A stretch of DNA of 64,000 nucleotides, taken from positions 112,829-176,828 of the forward strand of contig CAMCBW010000003.1 of NCBI GenBank assembly GCA_945873105.1. Direction: 5' to 3'. Every line of letters begins with the position of its first letter. Positions within the stretch are counted from its first letter, which is position 1. Below, piece after piece: positions 1 to 9,431 of the stretch. Both the position numbers and the translations under genes were made by a program. This stretch comes from Tangfeifania diversioriginum (GTDB lineage Bacteria > Bacteroidota > Bacteroidia > Bacteroidales > Prolixibacteraceae). The notes under the pieces were generated by a model, which saw only the letters and a program-made list of their open reading frames with translations, searched no databases and was not told where the DNA came from.

Positions 1-1043
1 GCGAAACGGTGAAGGTAAAAGTGCAGCTAACAGATGAAACAAACAAACCGCTGGCAGGCAATATTGCCATCTCCGTGGCAGATCAGGAGCGTCTTGGGCA
101 GGAGAAACCACGAATCACCGAGGAGATGCTGCTCGGCTCTTTTCTGGTAACCCCCTTTCACCTGATTGCAAGTGCCTTTAAGGGCCGAATCACCCAAAAT
201 ACCCTGCTGGATGTTTTCCTGATCTCCAACCGGCTAAAAAATTTCGACTGGACAAAAATCACCAATGAAGACCAGAATTTCCCGAGCTTTCAGAAAGAGG
301 TTGAAAATTTGTCACTGGAAATAAGGATGATCGATTGGATGAAGTTGAACACCCAAAGAGAGAATTGGTTGTACCGCGAGAGATTGCCGGATGCGGTCTA
401 CCTCACTGCCAATCCGATGCTTTTAACCAAAGCGCCCAAGGTCTTTAAATCCAACACCATTGCGATGGATAACCAGCGAAAAATGCTCGAATCGGCTTCC
501 GGAATTCTGGATGTAATAAAAACCATGAAGCAGTACAGAATCATCAACAACCAGATTGTCTTCTCGGGCAGCGAGAACTCGATCAATTACCAGGGCGGTG
601 CCCTGATCGTTCTGGACGGACAGATGCTGGGAACAGATGTTTCGAATATCAACAGTATTTCACCAATGGATGTCGACCATATCAACGTATCTACCAATGC
701 CATGGATATCCAAAAGTACACCGGTTTGAATTCTGTCGGAGTTATTGAGATCTATACCAAACGGGCCAAAGCTCCGGAAGAGAACGGAGCCATTGAAATT
801 GTTGAGAAATATGCCAACGGTTTCCGTGTACCTAACATTTTCCCCACCAAATTGCCGAATGTAAGAAATGACTTGCGAACAACTTTGCTCTGGATTCCCG
901 AGATGGTGGCCAACGATTCGGGTTTGATCGAATTTTCGGTAACAGCCAGCAATCTTAGCACCAATTTTGTGGTGGAAATAGCGGGTACCACAAAGGATGG
1001 GCGTCTGGGAAGTGGAAAAGCTGTTTTTTCGGTGACCCGGTAA
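1..1043 (+). CDS. C-terminal part of a surface protein with TonB-plug-like domain (5' end outside window)
   Basis: The frame is open from the first base to a TAA at 1041-1043. The first start-like codon (GTG at 9) follows in-frame coding sequence, so the gene begins upstream of the window. Residues about 195-255 of the visible part read like a TonB-dependent-receptor plug (GGALIVLDGQML, then PMDVDHINV, then GVIEIYTK). The last 60 residues (LLWIPEMVANDSGLIEFSV) resemble the closing beta domain of large Bacteroidota MG2/carboxypeptidase-regulatory-type proteins carrying an inserted plug. Such proteins are usually exported or outer-membrane associated, but no signal is visible because the N-terminus is missing. 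The ligand cannot be named. The next gene starts 35 bases downstream on the same strand. Confidence 0.6.
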   Translation, partial: ETVKVKVQLTDETNKPLAGNIAISVADQERLGQEKPRITEEMLLGSFLVTPFHLIASAFKGRITQNTLLDVFLISNRLKNFDWTKITNEDQNFPSFQKEVENLSLEIRMIDWMKLNTQRENWLYRERLPDAVYLTANPMLLTKAPKVFKSNTIAMDNQRKMLESASGILDVIKTMKQYRIINNQIVFSGSENSINYQGGALIVLDGQMLGTDVSNINSISPMDVDHINVSTNAMDIQKYTGLNSVGVIEIYTKRAKAPEENGAIEIVEKYANGFRVPNIFPTKLPNVRNDLRTTLLWIPEMVANDSGLIEFSVTASNLSTNFVVEIAGTTKDGRLGSGKAVFSVTR

Positions 1044-1078
1044 TTATCTAACCAGAACATTCCGTAATCACTATTGGC

Positions 1079-2914
1079 ATGGAAACTAAGTTACGAAAAT
1101 GGCCAGGAAAAAGGAGGGTGCTATGGTTCCTGGCGATCTTTTTTTTGGTCCTCTCAGCAATTTCACTCTATTTTTACCACAACTACAACAGGCTACTTGC
1201 AGGGGCGCTGATGAATAGTTTCAACTCCAGCATTGCTTCCGATGTCTATGAACTAAAATTCAAAAACCTGAATGTCAACTTCTTGTCTGGCAGCATCAAG
1301 GTCAATGATGTTCAGATCATCCCAAGGGAAAAACCACTGAAAAATTACCCCTACATCAACAGTACTTTCCGTATGAGTACCAAAAAAATCCTCCTTTCAA
1401 AGGTCGAGCTTTTGGCATTGTTGAAGCAGAATGTATTAAAGCTTGAAAGAGTAATTGTTGCCGAACCTGAAATTGAACTGGTGATTTCAGATGAGGTACC
1501 TGTCTTCATCCCATTTGGCGAAGCAGCTAAAGATACGGTCACTACCCAGTCCGGCAACAGCAAGCGTATCCTTGCCTTTTCACTGAAGAAGTTTGATCTG
1601 ATCAATGCCTCCTTTCACGTAACCAATTCAGCAAAGGGCAGAGATTTGGATGTAAAGAGGGTTGGCCTTTCTTTCAGGGACCTCCTCATGGATCAGCAAC
1701 CTGGAATGGATCTTATCTCTTACGGTAACCTGAATTTCTCCATTGGTGAAATGGCAGGCAGTCTCCAAAGGGACAAATTGAAGCATATCTACCTGAAAGA
1801 TTATCAATTGAATGTTGATTCCATGAAGGTCCAAAAGAGTCAGGATACAGTGATTTACAAATTTCAGGATGTCATGCTGGCATTCAATGCCCTGGATATC
1901 CAAACTGCGGACAGTGTTTACCACCTAGCACTCAACTCCTTTGAACTCTGGTACAAATCCAAATCAATTGTCATCAAGGATATTATTTTTGAACCCAATA
2001 TTTCAGATGCTGAAATACAAAAGAAGTTCAAATTTCAGCATACCCAGTTTTCAGGACGTGTAGGAACCATGAAGATCAACGGTCTAGACTTTGATTCACT
2101 CTTTCTTCATAAAAAAATTTTCATCGACGAAATATCACTGGACTCGGTCTCAGCCAACATCTTCAAGGACAAAACCAAACCGATGGATCTGAAAAGATTC
2201 CCGGTCTATCTTGGTCAAACCATCAAGGGAATCAAACTGCCCCTGAGCATCAAACATCTGACCGCCAGCACTGTCAACCTGGTAAACAAGGAACGGAAAG
2301 TTGATGCGGCCTATGCAACGGCCAATATCAACCGGGGAACCCTGAATGTTGAAAACATTTCCAACATCGATACACTCAAGGAACTTTCTATTCAGCTCAG
2401 CGCCTTTTTGGAGCAGAAAGTGCCTTTCGGCATAAAACTGGATTTCGACTACCAAAAACCGCAATTCAGGATGGAGGGCTCCTTTGAAAAGTTCAGGCTA
2501 ACCGACTTAAACCATCTCATTGCCGCCTATACGCCGGCTAAAATCAACGACGGGACGGTGGATGGCATCCATTTTACTGGTACTGCCTATGAAAAAAAGG
2601 CCAAAGGCAGCATGAAGTTTCTTTACCATGATTTGAAAATTGACCTGGAAATCAAGGAGATGGCAAAATGGAAAAGTTCAGTCCTGGCTTTCGCCGCAAA
2701 TAACATTGTTGCCTCTGCCAACCCAGCATCCCCAAATCTTCCCCCAAAAATCGTGAAATTTGAGGTCGACCGCGACATGAACAAATCCTTCGTCAACATC
2801 ACCATCAAATCTGCACTGGCCGGCTTGAAGGAGACGGTAATGATGTCGAAAGAGAACCGAAAAGCCTACAACGAAATGAAAAAGAGGGTAAAAAAAACAA
2901 AAGAGGTGAAATAG
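1079..2914 (+). CDS. Membrane-anchored AsmA-like protein, function unknown
   Basis: This 611-residue protein has one N-terminal membrane segment (residues about 13-32, WFLAIFFLVLSAISLYFY) preceded by a basic stretch, giving an N-in anchor with a large periplasmic part. After it comes a pattern seen in AsmA/TamB-like proteins: NSSIASDVYELKFKNLNVNF followed by repeated beta-rich segments of the type 'xxxLxLxxIxLDSVSxxI'. The C-terminus is highly charged (residues about 590-611). AsmA-like proteins act in envelope lipid transport or outer-membrane homeostasis, but membership is inferred only from the architecture. It may be co-transcribed with the surface protein upstream. The efflux operon downstream has its own promoter. 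Confidence 0.5.
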   Translation: METKLRKWPGKRRVLWFLAIFFLVLSAISLYFYHNYNRLLAGALMNSFNSSIASDVYELKFKNLNVNFLSGSIKVNDVQIIPREKPLKNYPYINSTFRMSTKKILLSKVELLALLKQNVLKLERVIVAEPEIELVISDEVPVFIPFGEAAKDTVTTQSGNSKRILAFSLKKFDLINASFHVTNSAKGRDLDVKRVGLSFRDLLMDQQPGMDLISYGNLNFSIGEMAGSLQRDKLKHIYLKDYQLNVDSMKVQKSQDTVIYKFQDVMLAFNALDIQTADSVYHLALNSFELWYKSKSIVIKDIIFEPNISDAEIQKKFKFQHTQFSGRVGTMKINGLDFDSLFLHKKIFIDEISLDSVSANIFKDKTKPMDLKRFPVYLGQTIKGIKLPLSIKHLTASTVNLVNKERKVDAAYATANINRGTLNVENISNIDTLKELSIQLSAFLEQKVPFGIKLDFDYQKPQFRMEGSFEKFRLTDLNHLIAAYTPAKINDGTVDGIHFTGTAYEKKAKGSMKFLYHDLKIDLEIKEMAKWKSSVLAFAANNIVASANPASPNLPPKIVKFEVDRDMNKSFVNITIKSALAGLKETVMMSKENRKAYNEMKKRVKKTKEVK

Positions 2915-2960
2915 TGCAGCAAAGGAGGGGGATCATTTCAGGAACCGACCTATTTTCGAC

Positions 2961-2968
2961 TATATTTG
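2961..2968 (+). promoter_or_regulatory. Bacteroidota -7 promoter element of the RND efflux operon
   Basis: TATATTTG matches the Bacteroidota -7 consensus TAnnTTTG and lies 19 bases before the ATG of the His-rich protein. A near-consensus -33 element (TTTC, 2936-2939) lies 21 bases upstream, within the usual spacing. The predicted leader is very short. Confidence 0.55.
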
Positions 2969-2987
2969 CAAAACTGCATTTGCCATT

Positions 2988-3410
2988 ATGAGGAAAAAAT
3001 CAGCAATTCTAGCGATTCTAATAGCCAATATTGTATTGTTGGTGGTAGCTGTAGTGCCTCATCATCACCATCATGAGCAGGTGTGTATTCAACTTTCGCA
3101 CTGCCAGGATGATGGTAAAGCAGCTCACAGCAGCAGCACTCAGCACAACCACGAGCACGATTGGAGTGACAACTGTTTCCTGAAGCAAACTTTGACAGTA
3201 CCGGTTCAATCGCCAAAGTATGAATTGAAATGCCGTGCTTGCGATGGCTATCCTGTTTTATCCGTCAATTTTCAGGCCATTTTATCGGGTAAAAATCCAA
3301 TGATTTTTGTACCTGAATTGGTCGTGACCGCAAAAAATGTACTTCCCCCCCCACTCCATGCTGGTTCACTAGAATCCACCATTGGTTTGAGGGCCCCTCC
3401 CTCAGTTTAA
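2988..3410 (+). CDS. Small His/Cys-rich periplasmic protein, DUF6769-like, efflux-operon leader gene
   Basis: This 140-residue protein has an N-terminal hydrophobic signal or anchor (residues 6-23) followed at once by a run of five histidines, then Cys-x5-HC and a second His cluster (HNHEHDW). The His/Cys-rich stretch suggests metal binding in the periplasm. Small proteins of this kind (DUF6769 family, recognised from memory) sit at the head of Bacteroidota Cus/Czc-type RND operons, as here. The role is probably metal sensing or delivery to the pump. The ATG at 2988 fits the promoter at 2961-2968. The adaptor gene follows after 101 bases. Confidence 0.65.
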   Translation: MRKKSAILAILIANIVLLVVAVVPHHHHHEQVCIQLSHCQDDGKAAHSSSTQHNHEHDWSDNCFLKQTLTVPVQSPKYELKCRACDGYPVLSVNFQAILSGKNPMIFVPELVVTAKNVLPPPLHAGSLESTIGLRAPPSV

Positions 3411-3511
3411 ATGTTCCCTTTCAACCTTGAATGCCGGCGATAACCAATCGCAGCATACTGCTCACATGCATTCAACCATCCATTGTACCGGACATTTAAA
3501 CATCATTCAGA

Positions 3512-5014
3512 ATGAAATCAAAAATATATTCTGTTGTGCTGCTTGCAGTTGCGCTTGCAAGTTGTTTCAACAAACCAGTTGCTGAGCACCAGGAAGAGCT
3601 CGCAGAATCCAAGCTTCCCTACACAGCCTACAGCACCGATTTTGAACTTTTTGCCGAAGCTGATCCCTTTATAACCGGCGAGACTGCCAACGTTCTGTCG
3701 CACTTCACCAGGCTTCCGGATTTTAAGGCAGTGGAACGTGGAACCATTACGGTACGTCTGGCTGTCAACGGGAAAGAGGTGATACAAACGCTGGAAAAGC
3801 CAACCAGAAAAGGAATTTACAGTTTTGACCTGAAAGCAGAAACAGCCGGGAAGGGCACTTTAAAATTTCAAATTTCCGATGAAAATAGGGCCTTTGAGTT
3901 AATTGTGCCGAACATTACTGTATACGCATCGCATGACGAGGCCCACAAGGCCTCGGAAAAAACGGCAATTCCCAGAACAAATACCACCATCTTCACCAAG
4001 GAGCAGTCGTGGAAAGTTGACTTTGCAACAGATTATCCAAAAAGTGAGCCATTTGGCCAGATTATCAAGACTACAGCACAGGTTCAATCAGCCCTGGGAG
4101 ATGAGACCATTGTTTCTGCCAAGATGAATGGCATGGTGGTCATCACAGGAAATGGAGCACTGGAAGGTAAAGAAGTTTCGAAAGGCCAGACTTTGCTCTT
4201 CATTTCAGGCAGCGAATTGGCCGATAACAACATGTCAGTTCGTTATTCAGAAGCCAGGAACAACCTTGAAAAATCAAAAACTGATTTTGATAGGGCAACT
4301 GAACTTGCGAAGGATAAAATAGTATCTGCAAAAGAGTTGCTAAGTCTTAAGAACCAATATGATAATGCCAGGGCAATATTTGACAATCTGACTATCAACT
4401 TCAGCATTTCCGGACAAAATGTAACAAGCCCGGGGAGCGGTTACATCAAACAGCTATTTGTGAAGAATGGGACTTATGTCGAAGCTGGTCAACCCATTGC
4501 AACCATCTCCCAAAACAAGCGATTGATGTTGCATGCTGAAGTTCAACAAAAATATGCACCATGGTTGGGCTCGATTGTTTCTGCCAATATCCGAACCATC
4601 CAGGATGGTCAAACCTTCACGCTTGAGCAATTGAATGGCAAAGTATTGTCATTTGGCAAATCAGCCAATTCCGACAATTTCCTCATACCTGTCGCTTTTC
4701 AGATCGACAACCCCGGTAGTTTTATGGCAGGTGGATTTGTGGAAATGTATATAAAGACGGTTTCCAACACCCCGGCATTGACGGTTCCAAACACTTCACT
4801 GCTTGAAGAACAAGGCACCTTTGGTGTCTATGTACAGGTTCATCCGGAACTGTTCGAAAAGAGGGAGGTGAAAATTGGCGCAACGGATGGCCTGAGAACA
4901 GAAATAAAGCAAGGACTCGGCCAGCAGGAACGAATCGTAACGAAGGGAGCCATCCTTGTTAAACTGGCTCAGGCTACAGGAACTTTGGATGCCCATTCGG
5001 GTCATGTTCATTAA
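3512..5014 (+). CDS. RND efflux periplasmic adaptor (membrane fusion protein), CusB/HlyD type
   Basis: This 500-residue lipoprotein has signal and lipobox VALASC with Cys at residue 18. Residues about 40-140 form an extra N-terminal beta domain (FixH/YtkA-like in appearance) not found in the shortest adaptors. After it come the barrel-sandwich halves (VSAKMNGMVVITGN and SPGSGYIKQLFVKNGTYVEAGQ), separated by an alpha-hairpin at about residues 235-290, and the C-terminal beta-barrel and membrane-proximal domains. The protein ends DAHSGHVH, a His-containing tail that could bind metal. Adaptors bridge the inner-membrane pump and the outer-membrane channel; both partners are the next two genes. 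The pump gene follows after 11 bases. Confidence 0.85.
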   Translation: MKSKIYSVVLLAVALASCFNKPVAEHQEELAESKLPYTAYSTDFELFAEADPFITGETANVLSHFTRLPDFKAVERGTITVRLAVNGKEVIQTLEKPTRKGIYSFDLKAETAGKGTLKFQISDENRAFELIVPNITVYASHDEAHKASEKTAIPRTNTTIFTKEQSWKVDFATDYPKSEPFGQIIKTTAQVQSALGDETIVSAKMNGMVVITGNGALEGKEVSKGQTLLFISGSELADNNMSVRYSEARNNLEKSKTDFDRATELAKDKIVSAKELLSLKNQYDNARAIFDNLTINFSISGQNVTSPGSGYIKQLFVKNGTYVEAGQPIATISQNKRLMLHAEVQQKYAPWLGSIVSANIRTIQDGQTFTLEQLNGKVLSFGKSANSDNFLIPVAFQIDNPGSFMAGGFVEMYIKTVSNTPALTVPNTSLLEEQGTFGVYVQVHPELFEKREVKIGATDGLRTEIKQGLGQQERIVTKGAILVKLAQATGTLDAHSGHVH

Positions 5015-5025
5015 CCGTCGCAACC

Positions 5026-8000
5026 ATGTTAAACAACATTATCAAATTTTCGCTGAACAACAAATACCTGATTTTGCTTTGTTCGGTATTGTTGGTGGTT
5101 TTCGGGATGAGAACCGCCTCGAATATGGATGTGGATGTATTTCCGGATCTCACAGCTCCAACAGTGGTGGTAATGACCGATGCCCATGGAATGGCTTCGG
5201 AGGAGGTGGAGCGTATGGTGACCTTTCCCATCGAAACAGCCATGAATGGTGCAACAGATGTTCGCAGGGTTCGATCCTCTTCTGCCCAGGGATTTTCTTT
5301 CGTTTGGGTAGAATTCGACTGGGGCACCGATATTTTCAAAGCCCGGCAAATTGTGAGTGAGAAGCTCATCAGTGTAGCCAGCCGAATGCCGTTGGGAGTT
5401 GGGCAGCCAGTACTTGCCCCGCAATCCAGTGTAATGGGCGAAATTTTCTTCATCGGAATGCAAGCCGACAGTACCAGCATGATGGAGTTGCGAACGATCG
5501 CTGAATGGAATGTGAAACCGCTGATCCTTGCAACGGGAGGAGTCTCCCAGGTAACCATCATTGGCGGGGATTACAAGCAGTACCAAGTTCTGGCCAATCC
5601 GCAAAGGATGAATTATTACAAGGTTTCGATGGCCGAATTGGCCGGCGTATGCAAGGAGATCAGCCAAAATTCTGCCGGTGGGGTCATTCGGCAATTCGGC
5701 AATGAATATGTGGTTCGGGGCATGGCCAGGAGTTCGGACATTGATGCATTGGGTGCTTCCTATCTGAAAACCACCAATGGAAGACCAATAAGGATCAATG
5801 ATGTAGCTGAAGTTGTCATTGGAAGTGCTCCCAAAATGGGCTATGCCTCTGAAAATGGGCAACCAGCCATCATCATCTCGGTGTCGAAACAACCTGGGGC
5901 CAATACCCTGGCTGTTACAGAGAGGATTGAAGAGAACCTCAAGGTACTGCAAAAAACCTTGCCCCATGATGTGAAACTTGACACCAAAATATTCCGTCAG
6001 GCTGATTTTATTGAGACCTCTGTCAACAATGTACAAAATGCCTTGATCGAAGGTGGGATCTTTGTCATCGTTGTATTGTTCGTATTCCTCGGAAGTTTCC
6101 GAACCACTGTTATCTCCCTGCTGGCCATCCCGCTCTCCCTGCTGGGAGCTATCCTGGTGTTGAAAATGTTGGGAATGAACATCAATACCATGAGTTTGGG
6201 AGGAATGGCCATTGCCATTGGTTCCTTGGTGGATGATGCCATTATTGATGTGGAGAATGTCTACAAACGGCTCAGACAAAACAGCGTAAAACCCGAATCT
6301 GAAAAGCAGTCAGCCTTCACGGTAGTTTTTGAAGCATCCAAAGAGATCAGGGCATCCATTCTCAACGCAACGCTGATTATCATGGTGGCCTTCCTTCCAC
6401 TTTTCTTCCTTTCCGGAATGGAAGGCCGAATGTTGCAGCCACTGGGTATTTCATTCGTTGTTTCCCTTTTCGTTTCCCTCATTGTGGCAATGACATTGAC
6501 CCCCCTGTTGTCGAAGATGCTGCTTTCGGACGAAAAGTACCTGGCAAAAAATGAAAAGGAAAAATGGTTGGTTCGTAAGTTAACTTCGGCTTACGAGTCT
6601 TCATTAACCTGGAGCTTGCAGCACAAAAAAACGGTTCTTTTTTCCACCCTTGGACTATTTTTGGGGACACTCCTGGTCTTTTCAACATTTGGGAGAAGCT
6701 TTCTTCCCGAATTTAACGAAGGAGCGCTCACCCTGTCTGTCATTACCAAACCGGGGACCTCCCTCGAAGAGAGCAACCGGTTGGGAACCCTGGTCGAAAG
6801 GGAGATGTTAACCATTGCAGAAATTTCGAGTACTGCCAGACGAACTGGAAGGGGTGAGCTGGACGAACATTCACAGACCACCAACAGTGCAGAGATTGAT
6901 TTGAATTTCAAGCTGAAGGAACGCAGCCAGCAGGAGTTCCTGGCCGAGGTACGGAACCGGCTGGCAGGTATCCCCGGCATTGCCTATACCGTTGGGCAAC
7001 CCCTTGGGCACCGGATCGACCATATGCTCTCCGGAACCAGGGCTAACATCGCCATCAAGCTTTTCGGAACTGACCTGAATAAAATGTTCGCCATTGGCAA
7101 CGAGGTTAAGAGTGTGGTGGGTGGTATTGACGGGTTGGTGGATGTCAATGTTGACCAGCAGATTGAGATTCCGCAACTCCAGATCCGAGCCAACCGGGAG
7201 ATGTTGGCAAACTATGGAATTACCATCGGGCAGTTCAATGAATTCGTGGAGATCTCGTTTGGGGGAGAAAAAATGGCGGATATCTATGAAGGGCAAAGAA
7301 GCTACGATTTGGTCCTGCGTTTGAACAAGGATTTCACAGAGTCGATGGATGGTATTGGTTCTGCCTTGATCGACACCTGGGATGGTAGGAAAGTGCCCCT
7401 CGGGCAGGTTGCCGAAATCGTTTCTGTTACAGGACCAAGTTCCATCAGTCGGGAAAATGTGCAACGAAAGATTGTCATCTCAGCCAATGTTGCTGAACGC
7501 GATTTACGGAGTGTAGTAAAGGACATTCAGCAGATCATTGGAAGGAAGATTGATCTGCCGGAAGGCTACCGCATTGAATACGGAGGTCAGTTTGAGAGCG
7601 AAGCAAAAGCCTCCAATACACTGCTGCTAACCTCCCTACTCGCCATCCTTGTCATCTTTCTGCTACTATTCCAGGAGTTTAAAAATTTCAAACTGGCGGG
7701 AATCATCCTGCTCAACCTTCCATTGGCATTGATAGGCGGGGTATTTGCGATCTGGCTATCCTCAGGAATTCTGAGTATCCCTGCCATTATCGGATTTATC
7801 ACCTTATTCGGTTTGGCTACCCGAAATGGGATTTTACTCATTTCGAATTACCAAAAACTGGAAAAGCAAGGAAGACCACTTCTGGAAACTGTAACCAAAG
7901 GCTCATCAGACCGGTTAAATGCCATTCTAATGACTGCATTAACCGCTGCATTGGCCTTGATCCCAATGGCATTCAAGGGGGATCTGGCAGGCAATGAGAT

Positions 8001-8127
8001 CCAAAGTCCCATGGCAAAGGTGATACTGGGAGGACTTCTCACCTCCACCCTGCTCAACATCTACATCGTCCCCATTGTATACAGCATACTGAATCACAAA
8101 GGAATATTAAAGAATGCAAAGAGATGA
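5026..8127 (+). CDS. RND efflux transporter permease, CusA/CzcA (heavy-metal efflux) type
   Basis: At 1033 residues this is full length for an RND pump. It has TM1 at residues about 13-28, a large periplasmic loop, a TM block at about 340-500, a second periplasmic loop and a TM block at about 865-1020. The proton-relay TM4 carries VDDAIIDVEN (from residue 402), with adjacent Asp residues as in heavy-metal-efflux RND proteins. The start MLNNIIKFSLNNKYLI is typical of Bacteroidota CusA/CzcA homologues. The pump would use the proton gradient to move metal ions from the periplasm through the TolC-like channel. The exact metal cannot be read from the sequence; the His-rich partner proteins favour Cu/Ag or Zn/Co/Cd. 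Confidence 0.9.
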   Translation: MLNNIIKFSLNNKYLILLCSVLLVVFGMRTASNMDVDVFPDLTAPTVVVMTDAHGMASEEVERMVTFPIETAMNGATDVRRVRSSSAQGFSFVWVEFDWGTDIFKARQIVSEKLISVASRMPLGVGQPVLAPQSSVMGEIFFIGMQADSTSMMELRTIAEWNVKPLILATGGVSQVTIIGGDYKQYQVLANPQRMNYYKVSMAELAGVCKEISQNSAGGVIRQFGNEYVVRGMARSSDIDALGASYLKTTNGRPIRINDVAEVVIGSAPKMGYASENGQPAIIISVSKQPGANTLAVTERIEENLKVLQKTLPHDVKLDTKIFRQADFIETSVNNVQNALIEGGIFVIVVLFVFLGSFRTTVISLLAIPLSLLGAILVLKMLGMNINTMSLGGMAIAIGSLVDDAIIDVENVYKRLRQNSVKPESEKQSAFTVVFEASKEIRASILNATLIIMVAFLPLFFLSGMEGRMLQPLGISFVVSLFVSLIVAMTLTPLLSKMLLSDEKYLAKNEKEKWLVRKLTSAYESSLTWSLQHKKTVLFSTLGLFLGTLLVFSTFGRSFLPEFNEGALTLSVITKPGTSLEESNRLGTLVEREMLTIAEISSTARRTGRGELDEHSQTTNSAEIDLNFKLKERSQQEFLAEVRNRLAGIPGIAYTVGQPLGHRIDHMLSGTRANIAIKLFGTDLNKMFAIGNEVKSVVGGIDGLVDVNVDQQIEIPQLQIRANREMLANYGITIGQFNEFVEISFGGEKMADIYEGQRSYDLVLRLNKDFTESMDGIGSALIDTWDGRKVPLGQVAEIVSVTGPSSISRENVQRKIVISANVAERDLRSVVKDIQQIIGRKIDLPEGYRIEYGGQFESEAKASNTLLLTSLLAILVIFLLLFQEFKNFKLAGIILLNLPLALIGGVFAIWLSSGILSIPAIIGFITLFGLATRNGILLISNYQKLEKQGRPLLETVTKGSSDRLNAILMTALTAALALIPMAFKGDLAGNEIQSPMAKVILGGLLTSTLLNIYIVPIVYSILNHKGILKNAKR

Positions 8128-8148
8128 GGCCGCACCAAATTCTTATTA

Positions 8149-9342
8149 ATGGTTAAAAAAAATACGATGGATAAAATAATAATATTGCTGCTATTAGTCT
8201 TCTTCCAATTGACACTTTCAGCCCAGAATTCCATAGAAAATGTGGTAAAGGAGGTTGAAATGAACAATTCGTCTTTGGCTGCACTTAGAAAAAGTGTGGA
8301 GGCGCAGAAAATCGGCAACCGGACAGCTATTTTCCTCCAAAATCCGGAGGTAGCGTTTAATTATCTGTGGGGTAACCCCTCCCTGATTGGCAACCGAACA
8401 GATCTTTCCATATCCCAAACTTTTGATTTCCCTTCGGCCTATGGCTTTAAGAACCAGATAGCGGAATTGAAAAATGAACAGTCGGAACTGGATTACCGCA
8501 GACAGCTGATGAACATACAATTGAAAACCAGGTTGACCTGTTTTGATTTGATCTATGCGAATGCCTGGCAGGACGAATTGACCAGGCGAGTTGCCCAGTG
8601 CAGGACTATTGCTATAACCTACCAACTTCTGTTCGAGAAGGGAGAATCCAACATCCTTGACTACAACAAGGCACAATTAAATCTACTGAATGTCGGCAAA
8701 GAGCTGGAAGCAGTTGAAATTGAACGGAATGCCCTTCTATCAGAATTGATGCTTTTAAATGGAGGAAAACCGGTTGCACTCAAGGACACCAGTTTTCAAA
8801 TGCCTGAGATTCCACAGGATTTCGATCAGTGGTACCTTTCGGTAGAGCAAAATAATCCCACCTTCGGCTGGCTAAAAAAAGAGATCGAAATCAGTCAGAA
8901 ACAGACCGGACTAAACCGCGCCTTGAGTTTGCCAAAAATACAAACCGGATACATGAGTGAGTCGGTGGTGGGACAACAGTTTCAAGGTATAACCGTTGGC
9001 CTGACCATTCCCTTGTTCGAAAACAAGAACAAGGTAAAATATGCAGAGGCCAGCCAACAAGCGATGGAGGGTATTGCTTCCGACAATAAAATCCAGTTCT
9101 ACCATCAACTCAAAGCATTGCATACCAAAACAATAGCCCTTCAGAAAAATATAAGGGATTACCGTTCTAGCCTGCTCTCGTATGATAGCACTGTTTTAAT
9201 TAAAAAAGCGCTGGACAAAGGTGATATCTCGTTGATCAATTACATCCTTGAGTTTTCACTCTATTATGAAAGTATAGGTAAACTGCTTCAGCTGGAGCGG
9301 GATATGCACAAAACAATGGCAGCCCTGAACCAATACAATTGA
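8149..9342 (+). CDS. TolC-family outer-membrane efflux channel
   Basis: This 397-residue protein has a signal peptide (IIILLLLVFFQLTLSAQN) and two homologous long-helix repeats typical of TolC-type outer-membrane factors: Asn/Pro-rich turns (FLQNPEVAFNY, LSLPKIQTGY) and heptad-like helices. It completes the tripartite RND system with the adaptor and pump upstream; the gap to the pump gene is only 21 bases. An alternative start, MDKIIILLLL at 8167, gives a more usual signal peptide. An 8-bp stem-loop (9327-9350) overlaps the stop codon, but no T-tract follows it. The gene converges on valS. Confidence 0.85.
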   Translation: MVKKNTMDKIIILLLLVFFQLTLSAQNSIENVVKEVEMNNSSLAALRKSVEAQKIGNRTAIFLQNPEVAFNYLWGNPSLIGNRTDLSISQTFDFPSAYGFKNQIAELKNEQSELDYRRQLMNIQLKTRLTCFDLIYANAWQDELTRRVAQCRTIAITYQLLFEKGESNILDYNKAQLNLLNVGKELEAVEIERNALLSELMLLNGGKPVALKDTSFQMPEIPQDFDQWYLSVEQNNPTFGWLKKEIEISQKQTGLNRALSLPKIQTGYMSESVVGQQFQGITVGLTIPLFENKNKVKYAEASQQAMEGIASDNKIQFYHQLKALHTKTIALQKNIRDYRSSLLSYDSTVLIKKALDKGDISLINYILEFSLYYESIGKLLQLERDMHKTMAALNQYN

Positions 9343-9431
9343 ATTGGTTCAAGGCTGACAATCTGGGTGCGCTAAGTTGGGACTGTTAAGTTCGCTTAAT
9401 TGTGCCGGCAATGCTTGTAGTTAAACCTCAA

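Noticed and set aside
5029..6279. Long minus-strand open frame (416 codons) opposite the RND pump gene
   Set aside because: It is the complement of a conserved pump region; its translation is His/Gln-rich with no motif, and the plus-strand protein has clear RND signatures.
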